From Arcanobacterium urinimassiliense (GTDB taxonomy: Bacteria; Actinomycetota; Actinomycetes; Actinomycetales; Actinomycetaceae), in contig NZ_LT632435.1 in the NCBI RefSeq assembly GCF_900119495.1, forward strand, positions 384,722 through 448,721: a stretch of DNA of 64,000 nucleotides, given 5' to 3'. The notes under the pieces are model-generated. The model did no database searches and was not told where the DNA came from. It saw only the letters and a list, made by a program, of their open reading frames with translations. The position numbers were made by a program, and so were the translations under genes. Below, piece by piece: positions 1 to 8,192 of the stretch (positions are counted from its first letter, which is position 1; each line of letters opens with the position of its first letter).

Positions 1-1008
1 GGAAAGAGAATCGAAAAGAGCGCAAGAAATTTCCATATTTGCTTCGGCGTTTTCAAAACGAATGGGGTTCACCTTATGCGGCATAGTGGAAGATCCGGTA
101 GATCCTTGCGCCGAAAGTTTTTGCCGAAAATATCCCAGCGAGATATAGAGCCAGAAATCAGTGGCGAGATTGTGGCAAATACGGTTGAAGTGAGTGAGGA
201 TGGCAAAAATTTCGCTTAGCCAATCGTGTGATTCAATCTGCGTAGTGAGCGGATTCCAAGTCAAACCGAGTTCTGTTACGAAATCGCTGGAAAGAGCTAA
301 CCAATCGGCCTGCGGAAGGGCGATACTGTGGGCACCGTAAGTGCCGGTGGCGCCGTTAAATTTTCCGAGATATTCCACCTGTGCTAGCCGTTGTAGCTGG
401 CGTTGCAGCCGATAGGCGAATACGGCGATTTCTTTCCCAATCGTGCTCGGGCTTGCCGTCTGCCCGTGGGTGCGAGCCAGAAGCGGGCAATCTCGCTCTG
501 TAATCGCCAATTCGCGCAGCTGTGCATAAAACTTCTGTGCCGCCGGTAGCCACACTTCTTTTAAGGCTGCCTTCATCATCAGTGCATAAGCGAGATTATT
601 TATGTCTTCCGAAGTGCACAGGATATGTACTAATTCTCCCAACTGGGGCAGAGAGCTGGCAGGGGGGAGGGATTCATTCTGCGTGAGCCGTCGTTTCAAA
701 TAGTACTCTACGGCTTTTACATCGTGGCGAGTTTCTGCTTCGATAGTTTTTAACTCGGCTATATCACTGGCTCCAAAATTTTCAGCTATTTCGCGCAGGT
801 ATTCACAATCTGCCGCTGTTAAAGGCGATAAATCTGGGATTATGCGGCGGTCAGTTAGGAATATAAGCCACTCTACTTCTACTTTTACGCGCGCGCGATT
901 GAGGGCAGCTTCGGAAAAGTAGTTCGTAAGAGGGGCGGTAGCTTGCCGGTAGCGCCCATCTAATGGGTTGAGCGAAATCAACGGGGTAATTTTGGCAAAA
1001 TCCTGCAT
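1..1008 (-). CDS. purB: Adenylosuccinate lyase PurB (3' end outside window)
   Basis: Cleaves adenylosuccinate to AMP and SAICAR to AICAR in purine synthesis. The reading frame opens at the ATG at 1008-1006 (MQDFAKITPLISLNPLDGRY) and stays open to the window edge, giving about 336 residues of an enzyme usually about 455 long. The family signature SSTMPHKVNP is visible near the truncated end, and THGQTASPSTIGKE matches the lyase-superfamily TxxHxQ region that carries a catalytic histidine. The N-terminal 'L.PLDGRY' resembles the E. coli-type PurB subgroup. A GAAAGAA stretch lies upstream of the ATG as a possible ribosome binding site. Function is secure; only the C-terminus is unseen. Confidence 0.95.
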   Translation of the reverse strand, partial: MQDFAKITPLISLNPLDGRYRQATAPLTNYFSEAALNRARVKVEVEWLIFLTDRRIIPDLSPLTAADCEYLREIAENFGASDIAELKTIEAETRHDVKAVEYYLKRRLTQNESLPPASSLPQLGELVHILCTSEDINNLAYALMMKAALKEVWLPAAQKFYAQLRELAITERDCPLLARTHGQTASPSTIGKEIAVFAYRLQRQLQRLAQVEYLGKFNGATGTYGAHSIALPQADWLALSSDFVTELGLTWNPLTTQIESHDWLSEIFAILTHFNRICHNLATDFWLYISLGYFRQKLSAQGSTGSSTMPHKVNPIRFENAEANMEISCALFDSLS

Positions 1009-1083
1009 AGTGCCATTCTTTCATGGAAGGCGAAAAGCGGCCACTAGGAATGCGAAGAAAAACGGATGCGTTGTATGTCTACG

Positions 1084-1998
1084 CTAAATATATCTCTGCG
1101 CTATATCGATTACTGCTGCTCCGTATCCGCCTCCGAAAATTGCGGCATGCACGATGAGCATATGTAACTGATGTAGCCCGATTCGTTCCTCCCAGCCGGA
1201 TGCGAGAGGAGAAACTTCTTCGTAGCCAGCGTAGATATCGGGAATGAAATCTGCTCCGAATACTCCTAGCTGCGCTAAATCAGATTCGCTGTGCCCGCCG
1301 TGGCTGGCAGGGTCAATTAAAATTCCGGCGACGCTTTCTGCATCGGCGTGAGGGGGTGAAGAGGTGAAGGATTGTGCAGTTTGGGTAGTTTGGGTAGACG
1401 CCGGCACGGATTTCATACTCGGCAGCGGTGCCGGCAAGGTAGGAGGAATCCCCCAGAGGAGATTGCCACTCCAGAGATCGCCGTGCAGTAAAGCCGCATC
1501 GCTTTTCACTAGTTGTGGCTGGGGAGAATCAAATGCTCCGTCACGCAGTTTTTCTGCTAATTTTTCTATAAGTTTTCCGCTTCGAATATCAATCGATCCA
1601 TTCTCCAATGCAGCAGGTAGATAGGGAAGTAAACGGTCAGCTCCATAGAATTCTCCGAAGCTACGCCTGGGGCCAGCTGCGGAAATAAGCGGTAAAGAGG
1701 TAGCTCCCATAAAGCCAGATTTTGCAGAAAAACCGCTGGGCGCTTGCCCAAATAGACGGTTAGTGCCGGGAGTTGGTAAATAAGCGTGCGTATAGGCCAA
1801 AGCGCGGCCAAAAGCGCGCGCTGCGGTGCGGGTAGGAGGGCGGCGTGTAATAAAAGCAGTGGTGAGATAAGTAATACTTTTTTCGATTACCGGCGCGCAC
1901 CAAGCTCCGCCAGCTTCCTGTGCAGCTTGTAAATCTGCTAAACCAGCTAACTCAAAAGCTATAGCCGGCGCGCTGGCCGTCTTTTTATACACTTTCAT
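1084..1998 (-). CDS. Fructosamine kinase family protein
   Basis: Member of the fructosamine/ketosamine-3-kinase family (aminoglycoside-phosphotransferase fold). These enzymes phosphorylate sugar adducts on amines so that they fall off proteins or small molecules. The catalytic loop HGDLWSGNLLW is at residues 172-182, and the metal-binding DPA segment follows after 'GILI'. The C-terminal GYEEVSPLASGWEER and HLL-like helices also fit the family. Unusual: about 40 low-complexity residues rich in Pro, Ser, Thr and Gln sit between the catalytic loop and the DPA motif, where relatives have only a few. Same strand as purB, 75 bp upstream of it. Substrate is unknown. Confidence 0.85.
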   Translation of the reverse strand: MKVYKKTASAPAIAFELAGLADLQAAQEAGGAWCAPVIEKSITYLTTAFITRRPPTRTAARAFGRALAYTHAYLPTPGTNRLFGQAPSGFSAKSGFMGATSLPLISAAGPRRSFGEFYGADRLLPYLPAALENGSIDIRSGKLIEKLAEKLRDGAFDSPQPQLVKSDAALLHGDLWSGNLLWGIPPTLPAPLPSMKSVPASTQTTQTAQSFTSSPPHADAESVAGILIDPASHGGHSESDLAQLGVFGADFIPDIYAGYEEVSPLASGWEERIGLHQLHMLIVHAAIFGGGYGAAVIDIAQRYI

Positions 1999-2035
1999 AA
2001 TTCGCTTCCGGAAATTCTCGCTAGTAAAAGTGGGG

Positions 2036-2644
2036 TTAATTCACAGGAATACTCTCGCGGCTAATAGTGAAATTTTTCCCAGAAGAGGTATTCCAGCACT
2101 TTACTCCGGTTTCTGCCACGCTGCAGGCGAAGTTTTCATAATTCACTGCCGTGCCGTAATTCTGTATCTGCGCGGAGGGAATCTGCACGGAGCAGGAAGT
2201 TTTTACAGCGCCATTCGCTTCTAAAGTCACCGTAACTGGTTTATCGGCGCAGCCAGCCGGGCTGGGGAAAGAATATTCATAAATAGTGCAAGCTACCGAC
2301 CCAGCTAATTCGCAGTTGATGTTTTGGGTCGGGGTGGAAAATGCATCTGCTTTTATTGCCCCCTCCGGCACCGAAAAATCGGCAGTTTGTTCCGGTGTTT
2401 CTGCCGCCGCGTCGGCGTTCTCTTTCGGAGCCGGCGAATCAGCGCTAGAGCTTTCGGCGGGCGCGGTAGATTTCTGTGCAGCCGGCTGTGGAGAATCTTC
2501 GCGCGTGAGCAGATAGTTTATGTGGAAAAGATAGGCAAAAGCACTCACTAATGCGATAACGAGTAAAACTCCCAGCGTGGCGCTCCCGATAATTATTTTT
2601 CGCCGGGAAAGGGGAGTGGAAAATTTCGGCAGAATTTTTATCAC
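2036..2644 (-). CDS. Membrane-anchored extracytoplasmic protein, DUF6636-like
   Basis: 202 residues. A short basic cytoplasmic N-terminus is followed by one membrane helix (about residues 18-40), then a Ser/Pro/Ala/Glu-rich linker (about 50-90) and a C-terminal domain with six regularly spaced cysteines. The pattern 'F(S/x)TPTxNINC ... CTIYEYSFP..GC ... C ... YG ... FAC....GVKCWN..SGKNFTISR' resembles the actinobacterial DUF6636 exported domain, in which paired cysteines probably form disulfides. No catalytic motif is visible and no function can be assigned. It is the most upstream gene of a same-strand run ending in purB and is divergent from aroD. Confidence 0.7.
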   Translation of the reverse strand: MIKILPKFSTPLSRRKIIIGSATLGVLLVIALVSAFAYLFHINYLLTREDSPQPAAQKSTAPAESSSADSPAPKENADAAAETPEQTADFSVPEGAIKADAFSTPTQNINCELAGSVACTIYEYSFPSPAGCADKPVTVTLEANGAVKTSCSVQIPSAQIQNYGTAVNYENFACSVAETGVKCWNTSSGKNFTISRESIPVN

Positions 2645-2810
2645 TAGCTTGTACTCCTAGCTGCTTACACTCGATATTTGGCGCTTTTGCCAGTCTAGCT
2701 AATCTTTCGAGCCCTGGGTGCAAAATTATTTTCTTCAGACTAATACTAATCTAAGAAATTGCCGATAGAGCATATTTGCTAGACTTAAGGAAGAGGAGAC
2801 GGAGGCGCGC

Positions 2811-3578
2811 ATGATTTTTAACTCTCACCACCAGCCGAATATAATCGTGCCGATTACCGGTACTACTGCGCAAATGTTGCTGGAAGAAGCGCGCGCCGCC
2901 GAAGCTGCCGGAGCTGATGTGATTGAGTGGCGGATAGATTTTCTTATTGGCACCCGGGAAATGCTCTCTTTCGTAGAAATAGGTAAAGAAGTCATAGAGC
3001 CGCTTTTGAAAGCCACCACCCTTCCGCTTCTATTCACTCTGCGCACTGCCGAGCAGGGCGGGCAAGTGAAATTAAGGTCCGGGCGTTACCGCTTACTTTT
3101 CGCGGAATTACTCGATACGCTTCTGCAGCTAGGAGGAGTAGATCCACAGCGTATAGGTATCGATCTCGAGTATTCATTTCCGCAGGCTGCTGCGCTAGCG
3201 GGGCGGGCGCGCGCGGCTGGCTACACCGTAGTGATTTCGCTACACGATTGGAAAGAAACTCCGGATAACGAAATTTTGAAATTACTCTTTTTAGAGATGT
3301 TGAAAATTCCGGATGCGATACCGAAAATCGCCGTCACTGCGCACAGCGAGCAAGATGCCAACCGCTTGCTGGAAGTCACGAAAGAAGTAGTGGCAGAATC
3401 TGCCCGTCCGGTGATTGCGGTGGCGATGGGCGAAGCTGGAAAAAATACTCGTCTTTTTGGTTGGCAAGCTGGCTCGATAGCTACTTTTGCCCATCTGAAT
3501 GGAGAATCCGCTCCGGGGCAACCTTCCCTAGCGGAGCTACAGCAGGCGTTGGCGGCGCAAAAGAAAGAAATAGAATAA
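2811..3578 (+). CDS. aroD: 3-dehydroquinate dehydratase, type I
   Basis: Dehydrates 3-dehydroquinate to 3-dehydroshikimate in the shikimate pathway through a Schiff base. 255 residues, normal for the class I TIM barrel. Visible residues: EWRID at 39-43, catalytic His145 in ISLHDWKETP, Schiff-base Lys172 in PKIAVTA, and the closing GSIATF...SAPGQ loop. A strong purine-rich site (GGAGACGGAGG) precedes the ATG. The stop overlaps the start of the next gene (TAATG), so the two are cotranscribed and translationally coupled. Type I enzymes are less common in actinobacteria than type II, which makes this a mild lineage marker. Confidence 0.95.
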   Translation: MIFNSHHQPNIIVPITGTTAQMLLEEARAAEAAGADVIEWRIDFLIGTREMLSFVEIGKEVIEPLLKATTLPLLFTLRTAEQGGQVKLRSGRYRLLFAELLDTLLQLGGVDPQRIGIDLEYSFPQAAALAGRARAAGYTVVISLHDWKETPDNEILKLLFLEMLKIPDAIPKIAVTAHSEQDANRLLEVTKEVVAESARPVIAVAMGEAGKNTRLFGWQAGSIATFAHLNGESAPGQPSLAELQQALAAQKKEIE

Positions 3579-4039
3579 TGGCAGAAAATAAAATCGACTT
3601 AGATGCGCTCACTTCTTTACCTGCGCGCCGCGAGCTTTTGGCGAATCTTCCACAGCTCACAGCAGATTTCCAAGCTCTTTTAGGAGACGATTTACTGCGG
3701 CTCGGCCTGGAAGTGCACGTAGCAGGGGGAGAAATGGCAATCTGCTCTTTAGGAGTGGCCGGTTTTCGCCAGCATCAAGGTATCATCATGGGCGGCGCCA
3801 ATGCCCTATTGGGGGAGTGCGCTGGTTCTTTTGCTGCTTCGCTGGCAGCTCCGGCGGGGAAAATTGCTATCGGTACTGATATTCAAATGCGGCATTTACG
3901 AGTGGCGAAATCAGGGCGGATTTACTGCTTAGCGCGCCAGCTGCGGATTAGTGCAAATAGCGGCGTATATAGTCTGCGTATTTATCGGGAAGATGGAGAG
4001 CTGACTGCTGCTGGCAGCCACGCCTGCGTATTCAAGTAG
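3578..4039 (+). CDS. PaaI-family hotdog-fold thioesterase
   Basis: 153 residues from the ATG at 3578, which overlaps the aroD stop by one base. An upstream in-frame extension exists but lies inside aroD. The segment HQGIIMGGANALLGE matches the PaaI/YdiI hotdog motif (HxGxxxGGxxxxLxE), whose Glu is the usual catalytic base. The following 'GKIAIGTDIQMRHLRVAKSG' strand and helix layout also fits. It probably hydrolyses an acyl-CoA thioester; menaquinone-precursor CoA esters and phenylacetyl-CoA-type compounds are the usual substrates, but the substrate cannot be read from sequence. Pairing with aroD suggests an aromatic-compound link (inference). Confidence 0.8.
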   Translation: MAENKIDLDALTSLPARRELLANLPQLTADFQALLGDDLLRLGLEVHVAGGEMAICSLGVAGFRQHQGIIMGGANALLGECAGSFAASLAAPAGKIAIGTDIQMRHLRVAKSGRIYCLARQLRISANSGVYSLRIYREDGELTAAGSHACVFK

Positions 4040-4093
4040 TGGGGTTGTGCGCAGGAAATATCTGTGTAATAACTCTGCAAAAACTCTGCAAAC

Positions 4094-4714
4094 TCAGGTG
4101 GAGAGAATAAAATCAGCGTTTTCGCGGCTATGGAAGCGCGCGGCAATTTCTGCTTCCTGCTTTGCCCAGATATTCCAATAAGAGCTCCAGTTATACGAAT
4201 CTCGGCGGGCAGTGCGTGCGCGGCGGATATCTTCGGGAGCTTCTATCCAAATAATCAGATCTACTGGCAGAGCCGCACTGGCACAGCCCGTTAAAAAGGT
4301 CAGCGGTGCGGGATAAAGTTTTTCTGCTTTGCGCCAGCTATTTTTTTGCCAATCCCAGCGGGAGGTAGTTACGGGGTCAGGGTCAAGGTCGGTAGTCAGC
4401 GGGGAAGTTTCCCGGTCTGCTGAAGCGGCGCTTGAATCAAGAGGAGAAAATTCGGCGGCGGCGCGTAAATCTTCCACTACTTTGGTCAGCCGCGTCACCG
4501 CGCCGGATAAATCTTCCCAACCGGCTGCCCATTCTTCTACTTCTAGTAGCAGTGAATCCGGGAAGTGTTGGCGGAGTTGCTTAGCCAAAGTGGATTTTCC
4601 GCTGCCACTCGGCCCGTCAATGGCAATATATGCCGGGGTCGGCAGAGAGCTTATAGCGCGCACTATCTGCGGTATAAGCTGCTCTGCCGACCCTATTTGC
4701 GATATTTTAGCCAC
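4094..4714 (-). CDS. Small P-loop nucleoside/uridine-kinase-like protein
   Basis: 206 residues with a clear Walker A loop GPSGSGKST at residues 34-42 after a beta strand (AYIAID). Towards the C-terminus 'DLIIWIEAPEDIRRARTARRD' resembles the LID/arginine region of cytidylate- and uridine-kinase-like enzymes. A variable Ser/Asp-rich stretch lies in the middle (about 90-118). Substrate is not identifiable. It starts 2 bp after the ceramidase stop on the same strand, so it is very probably cotranscribed with it. Confidence 0.65.
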   Translation of the reverse strand: MAKISQIGSAEQLIPQIVRAISSLPTPAYIAIDGPSGSGKSTLAKQLRQHFPDSLLLEVEEWAAGWEDLSGAVTRLTKVVEDLRAAAEFSPLDSSAASADRETSPLTTDLDPDPVTTSRWDWQKNSWRKAEKLYPAPLTFLTGCASAALPVDLIIWIEAPEDIRRARTARRDSYNWSSYWNIWAKQEAEIAARFHSRENADFILST

Positions 4715-4716
4715 GT

Positions 4717-6810
4717 TTAACGCACGGTGAAGGCATCAGAAGTTCCGCTATAAGGAGTGATTTCTCCCTTCCAGTTCTTCCAATCGCCGTTTTGTACGAA
4801 GCGATAGGTACCCGCCGGAGTATCTTTACCGATTCTCCACTCCACGGTAGTAATTGAACGGCTAGTGCCATCGCGGCGCCACTTAAAGGAAGTATCCCAA
4901 TCGCGGTCGCCGAGATAATCTACCCACTTACCATTCTCTAATTTCTGTACTTGCCCGAAATTGTCGAGGGTGCGGTAGTTGTTCTTCGGGTGCGCTCCAC
5001 GGAATTCCGCAAAGGCCGTATCACCTACCTGATAGCTTTCGGCGGGCTGGGTAAGCACTTGCCCGAATTTCTCCCCGGGCTTCACATCGTCACGTACCAC
5101 GCCTGGCCGCTGCGAGAAGAGCTTAGTATTCGGGAGTTTCGGTAGTTCCCCGTCTCCCAGCGTGCTCCCTTTGCGCATGGAATCAGCCAGAACACTGATT
5201 TCTTGCTTTGTAGCAGCAAACTGGTAGGGGCCAAATTCGGTGGAAGCGCCTTCATAATGCTGTGCGGCATATTCGGCACGCGTGCCCATATATCCGCCAT
5301 AAGCATTTGCTGGGCTCGAAAGAATTACCTGCTTAATGCCGTCTTCTTTCATTATCTCGGCGGTGAAGGCTTCGAGCTTCCGGGTGGCCATAGTAGTAGT
5401 TTCAAAAGGAATCGCGATTATCGCCACTTCCCCTATCCGCATCACCTGGAAAGGCATCTGGGTGGAAATCCAGCCGAGCTTTCCGTCTGCCACCAGAATT
5501 GGCTTTTCACCCTGGCAGGGATCTTTACCGAGAGAAATCATCTTTCCGATTCCACGTACCAACGCTCCCACAAAAGATTGATCCATTTTTAGGTTGCGAT
5601 CAAATACGTCGAAATTATCGTTCGTCATTCCCTCATAGACGCCCGGCACATTTGACGGGCCATTCTCTCCACCGGGGGCAAAAGAGTAACCACGCGCCGG
5701 CACACAGGTCTGGCGCTCGCCCGCGCCGTCTGTGTACTCTGCTGCTACCTTATGGCCCGGCATATTCACATAATGGCTTCGCGCATCCACCGTACCTTGC
5801 AGTTTTTCGCCACTCGTCTGGAAAAGCTCCCACGCTTTTTCAAACTGTGGGGCGCCGGCTTTCTTCGCATTCAGGTACTCATCGCTGCTGCCTTGGAACC
5901 CTTCCACGGAGTGGGCATTTCCGGCCGTGGCCACAGTATCGCCTACGGAGGAATTAGCGAAACCAGCTACGAAGCTGTGTGGATTACTCGGATCCGATCC
6001 CATTTTTTCTTCAAATAGGTACTGGGCGTAGCCCTTGTTGTCGCTGGAAATAAGATTCCAATCCATAGAGAAAGAAGTGGGGTGTACGCCGAACCAGTTC
6101 AACACGCCAAGGGCGGTGCCATCTTTCGCAGTAAAGGAAAGTTGTTCAAAATCTTCGCGCACATCAGTGGCGTAGTTACCGGCTTCCGGATTCGTAGCGT
6201 AAGCAGCTGCGGAGCGGTTGCGAGCTACGCCGGAGAGATTCCCTTGTTGGAACTCTATATTTCCCGGTTGGAGATTATCGTGCGCGCGAGAAATAGAGGC
6301 TACGATGCCGTCTACCATGGCGTCTACGATTCTCTGGTCGTAGTTGTACCCGGCTCCGTCTTTACCGGCAATGCGGTAGAGCTGCTCCGTAGAGATGCCC
6401 GCATTCGAAGCGTGAGTGTGGGTGGCGGTGAGCATCACGTTTTGGCTCGTATAGAGATCTCCGTACTTTTCCTTTAATTTATCAAGCACGCCCAGCCGCA
6501 TATTCTGCTGGATAGAGTGGGTGTCGATAGTTACCATCACCACCCGTTTCGAAGTTTTCAAATCGCCTACGATGAAAGCGTGGGAATATACGCGGGAGGC
6601 AAGCCCAATAGCTTCTTGCCCGGCGGCATATCCCATCATTCCAGTTTCGGCCACAGCGCCGGTCACATCGTAGATGCCGGTGCCTACTAGATATTCTGCA
6701 TCGGCAGAAGTTGCGCCTGCTAAGGCAGGGGCAGCTGAAAGAGTGAGGGCAGAAAGCGCGAGAGTTGCCAGACCGGCATGCAGCTTTTTCCGCCAAGAAA
6801 ATTTTGCCAT
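4717..6810 (-). CDS. Secreted neutral/alkaline ceramidase family protein with altered active-site motif
   Basis: 697 residues with a Sec signal peptide (basic N-terminus, hydrophobic core, cleavage likely after APALA near residue 31). The zinc-site signature THTHASNAG is at residues 130-138 (H131, H133), and GVHPTS contributes H243. The C-terminal beta domain with TVEWRIG...TPAGTYRF...G matches neutral ceramidases, which hydrolyse N-acyl-sphingosine. In characterised relatives the nucleophilic Ser lies in a conserved GDVSPN hexapeptide; here the aligned segment is GDTVAT (290-295), with Val at the serine position. The protein may therefore be inactive on ceramide, or use Thr292 or Thr295. The fold assignment is firm; the activity is not. 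A 30-bp palindrome lies 68 bp upstream. Confidence 0.85.
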   Translation of the reverse strand: MAKFSWRKKLHAGLATLALSALTLSAAPALAGATSADAEYLVGTGIYDVTGAVAETGMMGYAAGQEAIGLASRVYSHAFIVGDLKTSKRVVMVTIDTHSIQQNMRLGVLDKLKEKYGDLYTSQNVMLTATHTHASNAGISTEQLYRIAGKDGAGYNYDQRIVDAMVDGIVASISRAHDNLQPGNIEFQQGNLSGVARNRSAAAYATNPEAGNYATDVREDFEQLSFTAKDGTALGVLNWFGVHPTSFSMDWNLISSDNKGYAQYLFEEKMGSDPSNPHSFVAGFANSSVGDTVATAGNAHSVEGFQGSSDEYLNAKKAGAPQFEKAWELFQTSGEKLQGTVDARSHYVNMPGHKVAAEYTDGAGERQTCVPARGYSFAPGGENGPSNVPGVYEGMTNDNFDVFDRNLKMDQSFVGALVRGIGKMISLGKDPCQGEKPILVADGKLGWISTQMPFQVMRIGEVAIIAIPFETTTMATRKLEAFTAEIMKEDGIKQVILSSPANAYGGYMGTRAEYAAQHYEGASTEFGPYQFAATKQEISVLADSMRKGSTLGDGELPKLPNTKLFSQRPGVVRDDVKPGEKFGQVLTQPAESYQVGDTAFAEFRGAHPKNNYRTLDNFGQVQKLENGKWVDYLGDRDWDTSFKWRRDGTSRSITTVEWRIGKDTPAGTYRFVQNGDWKNWKGEITPYSGTSDAFTVR

Positions 6811-7191
6811 AGTTGTGCTCCTCGTGTGCTCGGCGTTGAGTCTAGAGTTGCGGTTGGTGCCATTAGCATCTACCTAGGGGTGAAAATGAATATCAATACA
6901 TTTTCACCGTTGGAAAAATCTTAACAGATAAATACAAAATATACGCAGTAAAAAATGAAAATATCTGCTACTGAATTAAATAGATAAAAATATATAAAAG
7001 TAGAGAATATAAATAAGGTATTTTTGGAAATTTGCAAAGCGGAGTGAAAGATTGGAAGTAAAAGATTGCAAACCCGGAAGTAAATACCGGAAAAACCCGG
7101 AAGTAAAAGAAACGCACTAAAAAAGCACCCCGCCGAGCCAGGTATTCACTATAATTTATCCGTTGCTAGAGAAAATGCAGAGAGGTGCACT
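6811..7191. other. AT-rich divergent intergenic region
   Basis: Shared upstream region of the divergent ceramidase and nagB genes. It holds the palindrome described separately, then an A-rich stretch with several short imperfect copies of 'GGAAGTAAAAGA' around 7048-7110. No ORF, RNA gene or clear terminator was seen. Confidence 0.5.
6879..6908. promoter_or_regulatory. Palindromic operator, Zur-like
   Basis: A perfect 10+10 inverted repeat (GGTGAAAATG / CATTTTCACC) with a 10-bp AT-rich centre, 68 bp upstream of the ceramidase start and about 280 bp from nagB. The left part reads TGAAAATGAATATCA, close to the 7-1-7 TGAAAAT-N-ATTTTCA layout of zinc-uptake-regulator (Zur) boxes in actinobacteria. 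Ceramidases are zinc enzymes, so zinc control would make sense. The symmetry is seen directly; the regulator is inference. Confidence 0.45.
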
Positions 7192-7968
7192 ATGCAAATC
7201 GGAATTTTTACAGACGAAACAGCTTTAGCTACTACTGCTGCGAAGCATCTTATTAAGATCCTAAATAATTCAGAAAATAAGGTACTGGGCTTAGCTACTG
7301 GCTCTACGCCGTTGCCGCTCTATGAGCAGTTGCGAGCTGCTAATCGCGCCGGAAAATTTACTCTGCGAGGTGTGCAGGGCTTTGCTTTGGATGAATACGT
7401 TGGGATAGCCGCTGATCACCCAGAAAGATATCGGAATGTATTACGAGCCGAGCTAGTTGGTGACGATAAGACTGGTCTGCGCGAAGAAGATTTGCACACT
7501 CCGGAGGGGAATGCTGCCGACCCGCGGCAGGCTGCTGCTGATTATGACGCAGCTATTAAAGCAGCGGGTGGAATCGCTATTCAGATTCTGGGAATCGGAG
7601 CAGACGGGCATATTGGTTTTAATGAGCCAGGTACTTCGCTTACTTCGCGTACGCACGTAGATGTATTGACTGAGCAGACTCGCCGCGATAATGCTCGCTT
7701 CTTTGAAAACGATATGGATAAGGTGCCCAGCCAATGCATTACGCAGGGCTTAGGCACGATTATGGAAGCAAAGTACATAATGCTTATCGCTACTGGCGAG
7801 AATAAAGCTACCGCCGTGCGGGAGCTAGTAGAAGGGGGTATTTCGGCTCGTTGGCAAGCTTCTATGCTGCAGATGCACCCCAATGCATTAATTCTGGTAG
7901 ACGAAGCGGCAGCGAGCGAATTACAGCTAGCGGCCTTTTATCGCGAGCGTTGGAACCACAACCTCTGA
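7192..7968 (+). CDS. nagB: Glucosamine-6-phosphate deaminase NagB
   Basis: Converts glucosamine-6-phosphate to fructose-6-phosphate and ammonia, feeding amino sugars into glycolysis. 258 residues, normal length. Family marks: LATGSTPLPLYEQL (phosphate binding), the catalytic Asp in ALDEYVG, and DGHIGFNEPG with the active-site His. The start ATG has AGAGAGGTG upstream. It stands alone, followed by a terminator hairpin at 8045. No nagA or phosphotransferase gene is visible in the window. Confidence 0.95.
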   Translation: MQIGIFTDETALATTAAKHLIKILNNSENKVLGLATGSTPLPLYEQLRAANRAGKFTLRGVQGFALDEYVGIAADHPERYRNVLRAELVGDDKTGLREEDLHTPEGNAADPRQAAADYDAAIKAAGGIAIQILGIGADGHIGFNEPGTSLTSRTHVDVLTEQTRRDNARFFENDMDKVPSQCITQGLGTIMEAKYIMLIATGENKATAVRELVEGGISARWQASMLQMHPNALILVDEAAASELQLAAFYRERWNHNL

Positions 7969-8044
7969 GGTTTTATGTGTAGGGTGAAGAAAATTTTCGG
8001 CTGCAATATTTTTTGATGGTTCTCTGAAAATTTAATATTTATAG

Positions 8045-8086
8045 ACGTTATCCTCGAGTTTTGGACGCGAGGATAACGTTTTTATT
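8045..8086 (+). terminator. Rho-independent terminator after nagB
   Basis: Perfect 12-bp inverted repeat (ACGTTATCCTCG / CGAGGATAACGT, 8045-8056 and 8068-8079) followed by TTTTATTT. It separates nagB from the cas operon. Confidence 0.85.
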
Positions 8087-8192
8087 TATCGAAATAAGCA
8101 CTGCGACAGAGTCAGAATAAAAATTTACATAATTTGGAAGTGGATATTTGAAGAGCAGTGCAGCGAATAGATGTTATCCTGGTCACTAGAAA

